Origin: Pseudochrobactrum saccharolyticum
GTDB taxonomy: Bacteria; Pseudomonadota; Alphaproteobacteria; Rhizobiales; Rhizobiaceae
Length of the DNA stretch: 64,000 bases
NCBI RefSeq assembly: GCF_008801715.1
Contig: NZ_VZPG01000003.1
Location: forward strand, 434,001 to 498,000
Reading direction: 5' to 3'
Part shown: piece after piece, positions 45,580 to 54,997 of the stretch
Numbering within the stretch: the stretch's first letter is position 1
Layout of the letters: every line of letters begins with the position of its first letter
Notes under the pieces: model-generated
The model's database searches: none
Seen by the model: the letters and a program-made list of their open reading frames with translations, nothing else
What the model was told of the DNA's origin: nothing
Translations under genes and position numbers: made by a program

Positions 45580-47228
45580 TGTGCGTCTCCCTTCGCAGCC
45601 GGTGTACTGGCAGCGGCCGGTTCAAATCCCGCTGAGCGTTTTGCGTCCAGAACATGGTCGATATAATTATGCGGACGATGCAGTGCCTGCGCGGTCGCAT
45701 CGAGATAGCGCATCACTGGTGCCGCCTGAATGGTCAGAGCGAGACACAGAAACAACAGCCCCGCCACCGGCACCAGCTCAATAATCAGCACGCGCGGTAC
45801 ATTGCCTTCCATCGACGCCCAGAAAGTACGGATACCGGAGCGCGACATCGCAATTAGTGCCGAGACACCGGACAGAATAATCAGCGTGACATAGGCCCAG
45901 CTTGCTGCGGAAATCGGTGCATCCGTGCCCATGCCAGCCGGATTGAACAATGCCGACAACAGCGAGATTTTTGCCACGAAACCGGAAAATGGCGGCAAAC
46001 CAATCAGCAAAATAGCGCTGACGGCAAAACAGGCACCGAGAATAGCAAGCGTTGCAGGCAAAACTGTGCCGACTTCCTCTTCCTCTTCTTCTTCCTCGTC
46101 ACCATAGGCTTCAATCGTCACCGCCAACACGTTGGCCGCCGCATCCTGACCGCGCTCCACCAGCTCAATCAGCAGAAAGAAAGCCGCAATCGTCAGCGTT
46201 GAGCTGATCATATAGAACAGAGCGCTGCCGGTTACCGCCACATTGCCCGTACCGATTGCCGCCAGCAATGTACCGGAAGAAACCAACACGCTGTAACCGG
46301 CAATACGCCCGAGCGCCTGCGATGCCAGTACCCCGATCAGACCGAAAGTGATCGTCGCCAGACCGATGTAAAACAGTCCTGCATCACCGAAACCTGTTGT
46401 CCGTGGTGTCAGCTCACCGAAAAACAGTAAAGACAGGCGCAGCAAAACATAAATACCGACCTTGGACATGATCGCGAACAATGCGGCCACCGGTGCGGCC
46501 GCAGCCGTATAGGTTGTCGGCAGCCAGAAATTCAGCGGCCATGCACCGGCTTTCACCAGAAATGCCGTGCCGAGAATGGCACCGCCAGCCTGCAGGAACA
46601 TCAGATCATCTGCCGGTACATTGGGAATGCGCTGTGCCAGATCGGCCATATTCAGTGTGCCGGTCACGCCATAGATCATGCTGACGCCGATCAGAAACAG
46701 CGATGAGGCCGCGAGATTGACGGCAATATAATGCAAGCCCGCTTTAACGCGGGTGGCACCGGAGCCATGCAGTACCAGCCCGTAAGATGCCGCCAAGAGC
46801 ACCTCGAAAAACACAAACAGGTTGAACAGATCACCGGTCAGGAATGCGCCGTTCAGCCCCATCAGCAGCAGCTGGAACAGCGTATGGAAATGCGAACCTG
46901 CTTTGTGCCAGCGTGCCAGCGCAAAACACAGTGCCGCCAGTCCGAGAATGCTGGTCAGCAGCACCATCATTGCCGAGAAACGATCCAGCACCAGCACAAT
47001 CGCATAGGGTGCCGGCCAGTTACCCAGCAGATAAGGAAGTACGCGGTCGTCCGGCGTATTGGCCATATTGACCAGCATGATCGCCACAACAAACAGCACA
47101 AAAGTTGCTGCAATGCTGATTGCAGCTTTCAGCACACGGCGACGCTCATCATAGAGCAGCAACAAAGCTGCGGTGATGAGCGGCAGCAGAATCGGCGCGA
47201 TAATCAGATGTTCCTGCCAATCCTGCAT
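45576..47228 (-). CDS. phaD: Cation/proton antiporter subunit PhaD (MnhD/MrpD)
   Basis: 550 residues, homologous to the proton-translocating NuoM/NuoN subunits of complex I. The key lysine and glutamate segments are present: FVFFEVLLAASYGL (glutamate in the fifth helix) and FLVKAGAWPLNFWLPTTY. A run of one Asp and eight Glu (DNA 46074-46100) sits in a cytoplasmic or periplasmic loop near residue 380, not a usual feature of the subunit. It ends with a soluble tail ASTPAAKGDAQ. One-base overlap with phaC. Confidence 0.94.
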   Translation of the reverse strand: MQDWQEHLIIAPILLPLITAALLLLYDERRRVLKAAISIAATFVLFVVAIMLVNMANTPDDRVLPYLLGNWPAPYAIVLVLDRFSAMMVLLTSILGLAALCFALARWHKAGSHFHTLFQLLLMGLNGAFLTGDLFNLFVFFEVLLAASYGLVLHGSGATRVKAGLHYIAVNLAASSLFLIGVSMIYGVTGTLNMADLAQRIPNVPADDLMFLQAGGAILGTAFLVKAGAWPLNFWLPTTYTAAAAPVAALFAIMSKVGIYVLLRLSLLFFGELTPRTTGFGDAGLFYIGLATITFGLIGVLASQALGRIAGYSVLVSSGTLLAAIGTGNVAVTGSALFYMISSTLTIAAFFLLIELVERGQDAAANVLAVTIEAYGDEEEEEEEEVGTVLPATLAILGACFAVSAILLIGLPPFSGFVAKISLLSALFNPAGMGTDAPISAASWAYVTLIILSGVSALIAMSRSGIRTFWASMEGNVPRVLIIELVPVAGLLFLCLALTIQAAPVMRYLDATAQALHRPHNYIDHVLDAKRSAGFEPAAASTPAAKGDAQ

Positions 47229-47563
47229 TACTGGCTCTCCCTGCCGTCAACATGGTCGGTACCGGTCAGACCACGGGAAGCCAGCATGACCACCAGAAAC
47301 AGGGCTGTCATGGCAAAGCCGATCACAATCGCAGTCAGTACCAGTGCTTGCGGCAACGGATCGGTATAAAGAGCGGGATCAGGCTGATCGCCCAGAATAG
47401 GCGCGGAATCTGTGCGCAGACTGGCCATACTGAAAATAAACAGATTAACCGCATAGGAAATCAGTGACAGACCGATAATCACCTGAAAAGTACGCGGACG
47501 CTGCAAAAGCCACAGGCCGGAAGCTGTCAAAATACCGATACCGAGAGCAAGAATAAGTTCCAT
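47228..47563 (-). CDS. phaC: Cation/proton antiporter subunit PhaC (MnhC/MrpC)
   Basis: 111 residues with three helices, a NuoK homologue. The glutamate-containing first helix is followed by VIIGLSLISYAVNLFIFS and DPLPQALVLTAIVIGFAMTAL, the strongest MrpC marker. It overlaps phaD and phaA by one base each. Confidence 0.93.
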   Translation of the reverse strand: MELILALGIGILTASGLWLLQRPRTFQVIIGLSLISYAVNLFIFSMASLRTDSAPILGDQPDPALYTDPLPQALVLTAIVIGFAMTALFLVVMLASRGLTGTDHVDGRESQ

Positions 47564-50508
47564 TAGCGTCCCTCTCCCTGCTTAACGAGTATGGCCTGTT
47601 CAGCCTGTTCCGATTGTGTTTTTTCCGAGCGGCGATGACGGATCGACTGGTGTGCCAAGGCAATCAGCATCAGAACGGTGGCACCGACCACAAGTGTAAA
47701 GACGCCGATGTCAAACAGCAGTGCGGATGCCACCGGCATTTTGCCGATCAGCGGTACTTCCGCATAATCAAAATAGGTGGTGAGAAACGGATAACCGGCA
47801 AAGAATGAACCGGCACCGGTTGCCGCTGCGGTCAGCAAACCGAAGCCCATCCATTTCACCGGCAGAATGCGCAAATGGCTTTCCACCCAGCGGGTACCAA
47901 AGGCGAGATATTGCAGAATAAAGCCGATCGCCATCGTAATACCGGCCGCAAAACCGCCACCCGGCAGATCATGACCGCGCAGCAGCAAATGCATGGCGAA
48001 AACGATAATCACGCCGAACAAATATTGCATAATCACAGAAGGCACAGCGAGATATTCGGACAGGGTTGCACCGGCATGACGCTCCGGATCAGCCTCGTCA
48101 AAAGCGTTCTGGATTTTCTGCTGTTGCGGGGATTCCATAGTGTCCGATGCCGGACGGAAACGACGCAGCAGCGCATAAACCGTCAGACCGACAATACCAA
48201 GCACCGTGATTTCTCCCAGCGTATCAAAGCCGCGGAAATCCACCAGCAACACATTGACCACATTCTTGCCGCCAGCTTCCGTATAGGAATTGCCGAGGAA
48301 ATAATCGGCAAGCGTTGCAGGGCTGAAACGGGTCATCATTGCATAGGACACAAGCGCCATACCGCCGCCGCCCGCCAGTGCGATAATCAGATCGCGGTAA
48401 CGGCGTAAGCGCGGTACAAGAGGAATGCTTGCATTTTCATCTTCCTGCCAGCGTTTCGGCAGCCAGCGCAGACCAAGCAGCAACAGAACTGTGGTGACAA
48501 TCTCAACCAGCAACTGCGTAACCGCGAGATCCGGTGCGGAGAGCCACACAAATGTAAAACAGGTCACAAGCCCGGCGCCACCAAGCAACATCAGCGATGC
48601 CAGCCGGTGATATTTAGCCTGATAGGCTGCACCGACCGCACAAAGCGCGCCGATCAGCCAGACAATGGCAAAGACCGGATCCACAGGAAGCGGCACCAAT
48701 GGCCCCATAAATAGTCCCGCCTGATAAACAGGCCAGGCACCGGCAAAAATCGCAATCAGCATCAGCACCCGCATTTGCGGTTGCAAGCGACGTGTTCCGA
48801 ACCGGCTTTCAATACTACGCGCCCATTTCCATGAAACAGTTACCAGCACCAGCTCAAAAATACGCTGACCATTGAGATGGCGCAGCAATGGCGGCCCTTC
48901 ATCGCATTTTGCCAGATAGTTTTTCATCACCATGAAGATCACGGTTCCGCCGATCAGCGCAATCACACTCATCAGCAGCGGCACATTAAAGCCGTGCCAG
49001 ATTGCAAGGCTGTATTCCGGTGTGGCACCGCCAAGAACCGACACGACAGCCGTGTGCAGGAACGGTCCGACAATCAATGTCGGCACAATACCGATCAGCA
49101 GGCAGAGCAGCACCAGCAACTCAATCGGGAAACGTACCCATTGCGGCGGCTCTTTCGGTGTATGCGGCAGGTCAACCGGTGCGGGACCAAAGAAGGTCGA
49201 ATAGATAAAGCGGATCGAATAAGCGACACTGAAAGCGCTCGCCAGCGTTGCCACATAAGGCGTGACCGTATCGAGCCATGAAGACAGATGTGTCTCCACC
49301 GTTTCCGCAAAGAACATTTCTTTGGAAATGAAGCCGTTCAGCAGTGGTACACCGGCCATCGCCGCACTGGCAACCATCGCCAAAGTTGCCGTAATCGGCA
49401 TGAAGCGGAACAAACCGCTTAGTTTTCGCAGGTCGCGCGTGCCGGTTTCATGATCGATAATCCCCGCCGCCATAAACAGCGAAGCTTTGAAGATCGCATG
49501 ATTGACCATATGGAAAATCGCGGCAACAGCTGAAAGAGGACTGCCAAGGCTGAGCAAAGCGGTAATCAGCCCCAGATGACTGATGGTTGAATAGGCAAGC
49601 AGGCCTTTCAGGTCCTGCTGGAACAGCGCAAACCAAGCGCCCAGCAGCAAAGTCGTCAGACCGGCAAGCCCAAGCAGCCAGAACCATTCTTCTGTGCCCG
49701 CCAGTGCAGGCCACAGCCTTACCATCAGAAACACGCCGAGCTTAACCATCGTGGCGGAGTGCAGATAGGCTGAAACCGGTGTCGGCGCGGCCATCGCATT
49801 CGGCAGCCAGAAATGGAACGGAAATTGTGCGCTCTTGGTGAAAGTACCAAGCAGGATCAGCACCAAAGCCACCGTATAAAGCGGATGGTTTTTAATCAGA
49901 TTACCCGATGCCAGAATAACATCCAGCTCATAACTGCCGACAATATGACCAAGCAGCAGCACACCGAGCAACAGGCCGAAACCGCCAAGACCGGTAACGG
50001 TCAGCGCCATACGCGCGCCGTCACGGGCGCTGACATTCTGATACCAGTAACCAATCAGCAGGAAGGAAAAAATACTGGTGAGTTCCCAGAACACCACCAT
50101 CAGGATCATATTGCCCGATAGCACCACGCCGAGCATCGCGCCCATAAAGGCAAGAAAGAATGAGAAAAAGCGCGGCACCGGATCTTCCGATGACATATAA
50201 TAGCGCGCATAGATCACCACGAGCAGGCCGATGCCTGTGACCAGCATGGCAAACAGCCAGGCAAGACCATCCATCCGCAAAGTGACATTGAGACCATAGG
50301 CAGGCAACCATGCCATCTGCGTGTGCAGAACTTTACCACCGGTCACATAAGGATAAAGCGCAATAGTCAGCAGCAATGCGGCAACCGCGGTCAGCCCCGC
50401 GAACCAGACAGCAACCTGCCGGTCATTCGATCTGAGAAGGCCTGTAAGGGCGCAGCCAATAAATGGCAGTATGATGAGCAAAAAAAGGACTTTTCCGTCC
50501 GTCACCAT
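47563..50508 (-). CDS. phaA: Fused cation/proton antiporter subunit PhaAB (MnhA-MnhB)
   Basis: 981 residues. The first 790 are the NuoL-like MrpA antiporter subunit: LVIYARYYMSSEDPVPRFF, VVFWELTSIFSFLLIGYWY and TKSAQFPFHFWLPNAMAAPTPVSAYLHSATMVKLG, with the proton-path lysines. The rest is MrpB, with LLRGHDLPGGGFAAGI and SALLFDIGVFTLVVGATVLM. Fusion of A and B is normal for the Pha systems of rhizobia, where the complex exports potassium or sodium against protons and gives alkaline tolerance. Six genes (A/B, C, D, E, F, G) make a complete set. First gene of the operon. Confidence 0.95.
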   Translation of the reverse strand: MVTDGKVLFLLIILPFIGCALTGLLRSNDRQVAVWFAGLTAVAALLLTIALYPYVTGGKVLHTQMAWLPAYGLNVTLRMDGLAWLFAMLVTGIGLLVVIYARYYMSSEDPVPRFFSFFLAFMGAMLGVVLSGNMILMVVFWELTSIFSFLLIGYWYQNVSARDGARMALTVTGLGGFGLLLGVLLLGHIVGSYELDVILASGNLIKNHPLYTVALVLILLGTFTKSAQFPFHFWLPNAMAAPTPVSAYLHSATMVKLGVFLMVRLWPALAGTEEWFWLLGLAGLTTLLLGAWFALFQQDLKGLLAYSTISHLGLITALLSLGSPLSAVAAIFHMVNHAIFKASLFMAAGIIDHETGTRDLRKLSGLFRFMPITATLAMVASAAMAGVPLLNGFISKEMFFAETVETHLSSWLDTVTPYVATLASAFSVAYSIRFIYSTFFGPAPVDLPHTPKEPPQWVRFPIELLVLLCLLIGIVPTLIVGPFLHTAVVSVLGGATPEYSLAIWHGFNVPLLMSVIALIGGTVIFMVMKNYLAKCDEGPPLLRHLNGQRIFELVLVTVSWKWARSIESRFGTRRLQPQMRVLMLIAIFAGAWPVYQAGLFMGPLVPLPVDPVFAIVWLIGALCAVGAAYQAKYHRLASLMLLGGAGLVTCFTFVWLSAPDLAVTQLLVEIVTTVLLLLGLRWLPKRWQEDENASIPLVPRLRRYRDLIIALAGGGGMALVSYAMMTRFSPATLADYFLGNSYTEAGGKNVVNVLLVDFRGFDTLGEITVLGIVGLTVYALLRRFRPASDTMESPQQQKIQNAFDEADPERHAGATLSEYLAVPSVIMQYLFGVIIVFAMHLLLRGHDLPGGGFAAGITMAIGFILQYLAFGTRWVESHLRILPVKWMGFGLLTAAATGAGSFFAGYPFLTTYFDYAEVPLIGKMPVASALLFDIGVFTLVVGATVLMLIALAHQSIRHRRSEKTQSEQAEQAILVKQGEGR

Positions 50509-50888
50509 CCGCGCCTGCCCTCCTCAAATTCCTCAAGAGCGGTTTTCACTCTCATAAAACTACATAATAGAAACGAAATTATCTCGTTAAATCCGGTTGT
50601 TATTATGTGGTTTTGGCCTGCATAATAGCAAGTGCTTGATTGCAACTTATGTCTGCAATTTCCCGATCTCAGGCACAAAATTTCCGATTTCGATGGCTTT
50701 TACACAAGGTGTGGAAAAACTCGCCCGCAAATTATCTATTAAATTGGTTTGATGACAAAACTGAGCGCGGATTATGACATGTTTTTTTCATCAGCAGGCA
50801 AGTTCCGCCGTTGTTTCTGCAATTGTCGAATCAACCGGAATAGCCGAAGCTGCAAAGTACAATTAATACAGGCATACAGGAATATCTT
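50509..50888. promoter_or_regulatory. Divergent promoter region of pha operon and FAD oxidoreductase gene
   Basis: 380 bases, AT-rich from 50545 to 50780, must hold both promoters. No palindrome or repeat stands out, and I see no supported gene; a plus-strand frame at 50749 overlaps the oxidoreductase start and looks like chance. Confidence 0.4.
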
Positions 50889-52214
50889 ATGGGTCCGCAG
50901 ACAGACAGCGTCCAGTCCTCTCCGTCCTTACCGGCAAAAACGCAGATCGCGATTATCGGCGGCGGGATTATCGGTGTGTCCACGGCACTTTATCTGGCGC
51001 AGCGCGGTATTCCTGTAACCCTGCTGGAAAAAGGTGTGATTGCCGGTGAGCAATCCAGCCGCAATTGGGGCTGGTGCCGTCATACCGGCCGCGACAGCCG
51101 CGAAATGCCGCTGATTGTTGAGAGTATGAAACAATGGGCGCAGATGAATGCGCTGACCGGCAGGGAAACCGGCTTCCGCACCACCGGCATCGCCTTTGCA
51201 GCGGAAAAAGAAGAAAATCTGGATAAATGGCGCGAATGGGTGAGCATTGCCAAAGAGCACGGCATTGACAGTCAGGTTGTAGGCAAACAACAGGCCGAAG
51301 CGCTGGCACCCGGCCTGCAGCGTTCACTCTATGGTGCGCTCTATACCGCGGCTGACGGCCGCGCAGAGCCGCAAAAAGCAGCGCCTGCCATTGCAGAAAA
51401 AGCGCGCGAGCTCGGCGCTGTCATTATGCAAAATTGTGCCGTGCGCCGGATTGAAACCACCAATGGCCGCGTCAGCACTGTAATTACCGAACAAGGCGCG
51501 ATTGAGTGTGAAGCTGTAGTGATTGCCGGCGGCAGCTGGTCCCGTCTGATTTGCTCTGATCTGGGTATTACCCTGCCGCAACTGAAAATGCGCTCCTCGG
51601 TCTTGCGCACCACACCGGTTGAAGCCGGCGTTGAGTCTGCCATCGCCTTTTCAGACTTCGCACTGCGCAAACGGATGGATGGCGGCTATACAGTTGCCAG
51701 CCTCTCAGGCAGTATTGCCGATATCGTGCCGGACAGTTTCCGCTTTCTGCCCAAATTCATTCCTGCATTGCGCACTGAATGGAAAACCGTACGCCTGCGG
51801 TTCGGCCAGCGCTTTATTGAAGAAGCTTTTGAGTGGAAATTACGCCCCGCAGATCAGACATCTATCTTCGAGAAAATCCGTATTCTTGATCCGGAGCCGC
51901 ATAAAGCTGGCAATCAGGCCGTTTTCAAAGCGCTGCAACAAGCTTTGCCTGCCTTCAGAAATGTACAAATCGCCCAGCAATGGGCAGGTCTGATTGATAC
52001 GACGCCGGATATTGTACCGGTCATCTCGCCGCTGGATCATCTGCCGAATTGCATTGTCGCCACCGGGTTTTCCGGCCATGGCTTTGGTATCGGCCCCGGT
52101 GCAGGAAAACTGATCGCCGATATGGTGACCGGTGAAAAGCCCGTTGTTGACCCTTCACCGTTTCATATCAACCGCTTCAGCGATGGCTCAAAAATCCATA
52201 TTGAAATGTGGTGA
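50889..52214 (+). CDS. FAD-dependent amine/amino-acid oxidoreductase (DAO/DadA family)
   Basis: 441 residues. N-terminal Rossmann motif IAIIGGGIIGVSTALYLAQRG (GxGxxG, about residues 19-38) binds FAD and is followed by VTLLEKG with the ribose-binding acidic residue. The SSRNWGWCRHTGRD segment is typical of small-subunit amine dehydrogenases in this family, and the C-terminal IVATGFSGHGFGIGPGAGKL closes the FAD site. It probably oxidises a D-amino acid or N-methylated amino acid. There are no partner subunits or transport genes beside it, so the substrate is open. The gene stands alone between two divergent or convergent units. Confidence 0.9.
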   Translation: MGPQTDSVQSSPSLPAKTQIAIIGGGIIGVSTALYLAQRGIPVTLLEKGVIAGEQSSRNWGWCRHTGRDSREMPLIVESMKQWAQMNALTGRETGFRTTGIAFAAEKEENLDKWREWVSIAKEHGIDSQVVGKQQAEALAPGLQRSLYGALYTAADGRAEPQKAAPAIAEKARELGAVIMQNCAVRRIETTNGRVSTVITEQGAIECEAVVIAGGSWSRLICSDLGITLPQLKMRSSVLRTTPVEAGVESAIAFSDFALRKRMDGGYTVASLSGSIADIVPDSFRFLPKFIPALRTEWKTVRLRFGQRFIEEAFEWKLRPADQTSIFEKIRILDPEPHKAGNQAVFKALQQALPAFRNVQIAQQWAGLIDTTPDIVPVISPLDHLPNCIVATGFSGHGFGIGPGAGKLIADMVTGEKPVVDPSPFHINRFSDGSKIHIEMW

Positions 52215-52220
52215 TATGCC

Positions 52221-52367
52221 AGAGCGGCTCCGGTTATTATTGAATCGGCAGAACCGCTCTGACTCTTTATTTTAATAAGCATCTCATCCGATCGAAACGG
52301 GATAAGAAAACAGTCCGCCGGACTGTTTTCCCCGCGAAGGCGCTTCGCACTTTTCGGGATGCGCTCT
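52221..52367. repeat. RIME-like intergenic mosaic repeat, copy 3 (with insert)
   Basis: Opens with AGAGCGG...CCGCTCT and ends TTCGCACTTTTCGGGATGCGCTCT, like the copy at 14351. Between them is an extra perfect palindrome AAAACAGTCC-GCC-GGACTGTTTT (about 52308-52330). Its right end supplies part of the crcB stop codon. It lies between the convergent oxidoreductase and crcB genes. Confidence 0.75.
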
Positions 52368-52740
52368 AAATTAAGCGCATCAAATACAACCCTGCCATCA
52401 GGGCTGCTGCCCCAAAAATCACAGAGGACAGGATATAAGCCAGTGCCGTGCCAATATACCCGCTTTCCATGAGCAGCACTGTTTCCAGTGAAAAGGCAGA
52501 GAATGTCGTGAAACCACCCATAATACCGGTGGTAAGAAACAATTTCCAGTTCTCCGCGAGGCCGCTACGCGCTGAAAAATAGCCGATAATCAGCCCCATC
52601 AGCAGAGAGCCGGTAATATTGACCGCAAATGTACTGAGCGGAAACATTGTCAGTGCAGAGAAACGTGACAGTAGCAAACCGGTGCCGTAACGGGCTGCCC
52701 CGCCGATCCCTGCTCCGAGAAAAACAATCAGAAAATTCAT
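52366..52740 (-). CDS. crcB: Fluoride ion channel CrcB (Fluc)
   Basis: 124 residues from the ATG at 52740, which has GGGGAG before it; a longer frame to 52824 overlaps yacG and is not needed. Four helices with GAGIGGAARYG, the NITGSLLMG helix and the GGFTTFSAFSLE segment that lines the fluoride pore. Expected as an antiparallel dimer giving fluoride efflux. The stop codon lies in the end of a repeat, so the last residue could be strain-variable. Confidence 0.95.
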   Translation of the reverse strand: MNFLIVFLGAGIGGAARYGTGLLLSRFSALTMFPLSTFAVNITGSLLMGLIIGYFSARSGLAENWKLFLTTGIMGGFTTFSAFSLETVLLMESGYIGTALAYILSSVIFGAAALMAGLYLMRLI

Positions 52741-52768
52741 ATTGCTCCCCTGACCGCTTCTGTTTTTG

Positions 52769-52981
52769 TCAGCTGTTTTCCTGATCGCTGTCGTCAACCG
52801 GCTTGCCGGGAATGACATAAGCATCTGACAGCCAGCGGTTTAAGTCGACACTGCGGCAGCGCGGCGAACAAAACGGATAAGAGTCGCGTATTGAGGGTTT
52901 TCCGCATTCAGGGCAAGGCCGCGTCGGACGCAACGGCGTCACATTTTCATAGGAGACGGCAGGTTTGTCTTTATCCGCCAT
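52769..52981 (-). CDS. yacG: YacG, DNA gyrase-inhibiting zinc protein
   Basis: 70 residues from the ATG at 52981, which overlaps the maf stop by one base. CPECGKPS followed by [19 protein letters not shown] gives the four-cysteine zinc site and the RCxxxDLxxW motif of the family. The N-terminal [13 protein letters not shown] segment is usual in alphaproteobacteria. It binds and inhibits GyrB in E. coli. Confidence 0.94.
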   Translation of the reverse strand: MADKDKPAVSYENVTPLRPTRPCPECGKPSIRDSYPFCSPRCRSVDLNRWLSDAYVIPGKPVDDSDQENS

Positions 52982-53613
52982 CACACTTTGCCTTCATGCC
53001 ACTGGTCATAAACCGGAAAATTTTCACCTTCCAGCAATGCCTGCGTTTCATGCAACGGCAGGCCGACAATATTACTGTAGGAACCGACCATTTTGACAAT
53101 AAAACTGCCTGCCAGCCCCTGAATAGCATAGCCGCCAGCTTTGCCGCGCCATTCACCGGAACTGATATAAGCATCCATCTGGCGGCGGCTGAGCCGGTCA
53201 AAGCGCACACGGCTTTCAACCAATACCTGACGCAGGCTGCCTTTCGGCGTGACCAGACAAACACTCGTAAAAACTTTATGGGCACGGCCGGAAAGCAGGC
53301 GCAGACAATCAAGCGCCACATCCTCACTCTCCGCCTTAGGCAGGATCTGCCGTCCCACGCCTACCACAGTATCGGCTGCGAGAATGAAAGCGGATTTATA
53401 ATCCGCATCATTCTTCAGCTTGTCCTTGGCTCTTTCTGCTTTCTGTTTTGACAAACGTTTTGCCAGCGAACGGGGATGTTCCGAACGCTGTGGTGTTTCA
53501 TCAATATCAGCAGGCTGCAGAAATGCAGGCTCAATACCGATTTGCGCCAGAAGCTCAATGCGCCGCGGCGATGCCGAGGCCAGTACCAGAGGATAGGACA
53601 TTGTTGTCTTCAT
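52981..53613 (-). CDS. maf: Maf-like nucleotide pyrophosphatase
   Basis: 210 residues. Opens with [19 protein letters not shown], the Maf signature, and contains [17 protein letters not shown] (catalytic aspartate), [13 protein letters not shown] and [14 protein letters not shown] with the second metal or substrate residues. Hydrolyses modified or canonical NTPs to monophosphates, removing bad nucleotides. The start is the ATG at 53613; an ATG four codons later is possible. Followed directly by yacG. Confidence 0.94.
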   Translation of the reverse strand: MKTTMSYPLVLASASPRRIELLAQIGIEPAFLQPADIDETPQRSEHPRSLAKRLSKQKAERAKDKLKNDADYKSAFILAADTVVGVGRQILPKAESEDVALDCLRLLSGRAHKVFTSVCLVTPKGSLRQVLVESRVRFDRLSRRQMDAYISSGEWRGKAGGYAIQGLAGSFIVKMVGSYSNIVGLPLHETQALLEGENFPVYDQWHEGKV

Positions 53614-53642
53614 GGTCAGATATGAGTCCGGCAGCAGAAATT

Positions 53643-53861
53643 TTATTTAAAGCGGTAGGTAATACGACCTTTGGAAAGGTCATAAGGGGTCATTTCCACC
53701 AGTACCTTGTCGCCGGCCAGAACGCGAATGCGGTTTTTACGCATACGACCAGCCGTATGAGCGATGATTTCATGTTCGTTTTCGAGTTTTACCCGAAACA
53801 TAGCATTCGGCAAAAGTTCCGTTACAATACCCGGGAACTCAAGGACTTCTTCTTTAGCCAT
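53643..53861 (-). CDS. infA: Translation initiation factor IF-1
   Basis: 72 residues, the standard length. An S1/OB fold: [56 protein letters not shown]. It binds the 30S A site during initiation. maf starts 30 bases downstream; the promoter is in the 125-base gap to the right, which holds no other gene. Confidence 0.98.
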   Translation of the reverse strand: MAKEEVLEFPGIVTELLPNAMFRVKLENEHEIIAHTAGRMRKNRIRVLAGDKVLVEMTPYDLSKGRITYRFK

Positions 53862-53986
53862 ACGTAACCTGTCTTTTAGTTTAATAAATCTGCATCATGC
53901 AGAAGGTCTGAATTTGCGCGGAACCTATATGATTAGAGTCCGTTTGTGAACAACTGAAATGGAGAACTGTTAAAAGCTCTGCTGAA

Positions 53987-54457
53987 TCACAGAAAACGTT
54001 CAGTAATTTTCTGTTTTAAACGATCGCGAACGTCGCGGTAGGCCGATAAACGCTGCTCCCGTGAACCGGTGACCAGTGTCGGATCAGGCATCGGCCAATA
54101 TTCCACATTGGCCGCAAAACTGCGCATCCGCTCCAATACCACATGATGTGCCTGCGGTGTCAGCGTAATAATCAGGTCAAAATAACCGTCATTCAGCTCT
54201 TCCAGTCCGACAGGCTGTCTTTCATTCAGTGACAACCCCTCTTCCTCAAGCACCGCATCCACAAACATATCACGTTCACCGCGTGTTACACCCGCTGATG
54301 CGACATAGGTTTTGCCCCGCAGCATGGAACGGGTGAGAATCTCCGCCATCGGCGAGCGTATCGCATTCATTCCGCAAACGAACAGAACGGAAGCCGGTTT
54401 TTTGACAGTGACAGCATCTGCATGAGCATCCGGTAACGGATCAGGAATTATGCTCAT
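53987..54457 (-). CDS. Low-molecular-weight protein tyrosine phosphatase-like protein
   Basis: 156 residues. The phosphate-binding loop reads VLFVCGMNAIRSPMAE (C-x5-R-S, residues 24-39), and the later aspartate lies in the PMPDPT segment near residue 127. This is the LMW-PTP/arsenate reductase superfamily; this conserved alphaproteobacterial member sits beside infA and UPF0262 and has not, to my knowledge, been given a substrate. Four bases separate it from the UPF0262 gene upstream. Confidence 0.9.
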   Translation of the reverse strand: MSIIPDPLPDAHADAVTVKKPASVLFVCGMNAIRSPMAEILTRSMLRGKTYVASAGVTRGERDMFVDAVLEEEGLSLNERQPVGLEELNDGYFDLIITLTPQAHHVVLERMRSFAANVEYWPMPDPTLVTGSREQRLSAYRDVRDRLKQKITERFL

Positions 54458-54460
54458 CCG

Positions 54461-54946
54461 TCACCCGCGCCAGTGCAACACACAGACAAGCGTAAACAAA
54501 CGCCGTGCCGTATCGAAATCAAGGTCGATCTTACCTTCAAGCCGGTTCATTAAGGTCTGAGAACCTTCATTATGCAAGCCGCGCCGCCCCATATCAATCG
54601 CCTCAATACGGCTCGGCGTTGCCGAGCGGATGGCTGCATAATAGCTTTCGCAGATCAGAAAATAATCTTTGACCGTTTTACGCAGCGGAGACAGCGAGAG
54701 AATATGCGTTGCCACAAGCTCCCCTGCCTCACGCGTAATATTGAAGATCAGGCGTTTTTCAACCAGTGACAAACGCAGACGATAAGGCCCGCCATTACTG
54801 TCACCAACCGGAGAAAAACTGTTCTCCTCGATAAGATCGAAAATAGCGACGGCCCGTTCATGCTCAATATCCGGCGTAGACTGGCCGATTGTCTCGTCCA
54901 GTTCCACATCGATCAGCCGGGCATTGTCACTTTTTCCGGTCATCAC
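54461..54946 (-). CDS. UPF0262 family protein
   Basis: 161 residues. Conserved only among alphaproteobacteria and always near hisD and infA. Recognisable blocks: [52 protein letters not shown] and [14 protein letters not shown]. No catalytic motif is apparent and no membrane segment. Function unknown. It lies 51 bases after hisD. Confidence 0.93.
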   Translation of the reverse strand: MMTGKSDNARLIDVELDETIGQSTPDIEHERAVAIFDLIEENSFSPVGDSNGGPYRLRLSLVEKRLIFNITREAGELVATHILSLSPLRKTVKDYFLICESYYAAIRSATPSRIEAIDMGRRGLHNEGSQTLMNRLEGKIDLDFDTARRLFTLVCVLHWRG

Positions 54947-54997
54947 TCTTTACGCAGGCGGTATACAGAAAACCTGCCCGCTGTCCCTCATTCATCG

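Noticed and set aside
52741-52770. Fluoride riboswitch upstream of crcB
   Set aside because: Only 28 bases separate crcB from yacG and there is no room or visible structure for the riboswitch fold.
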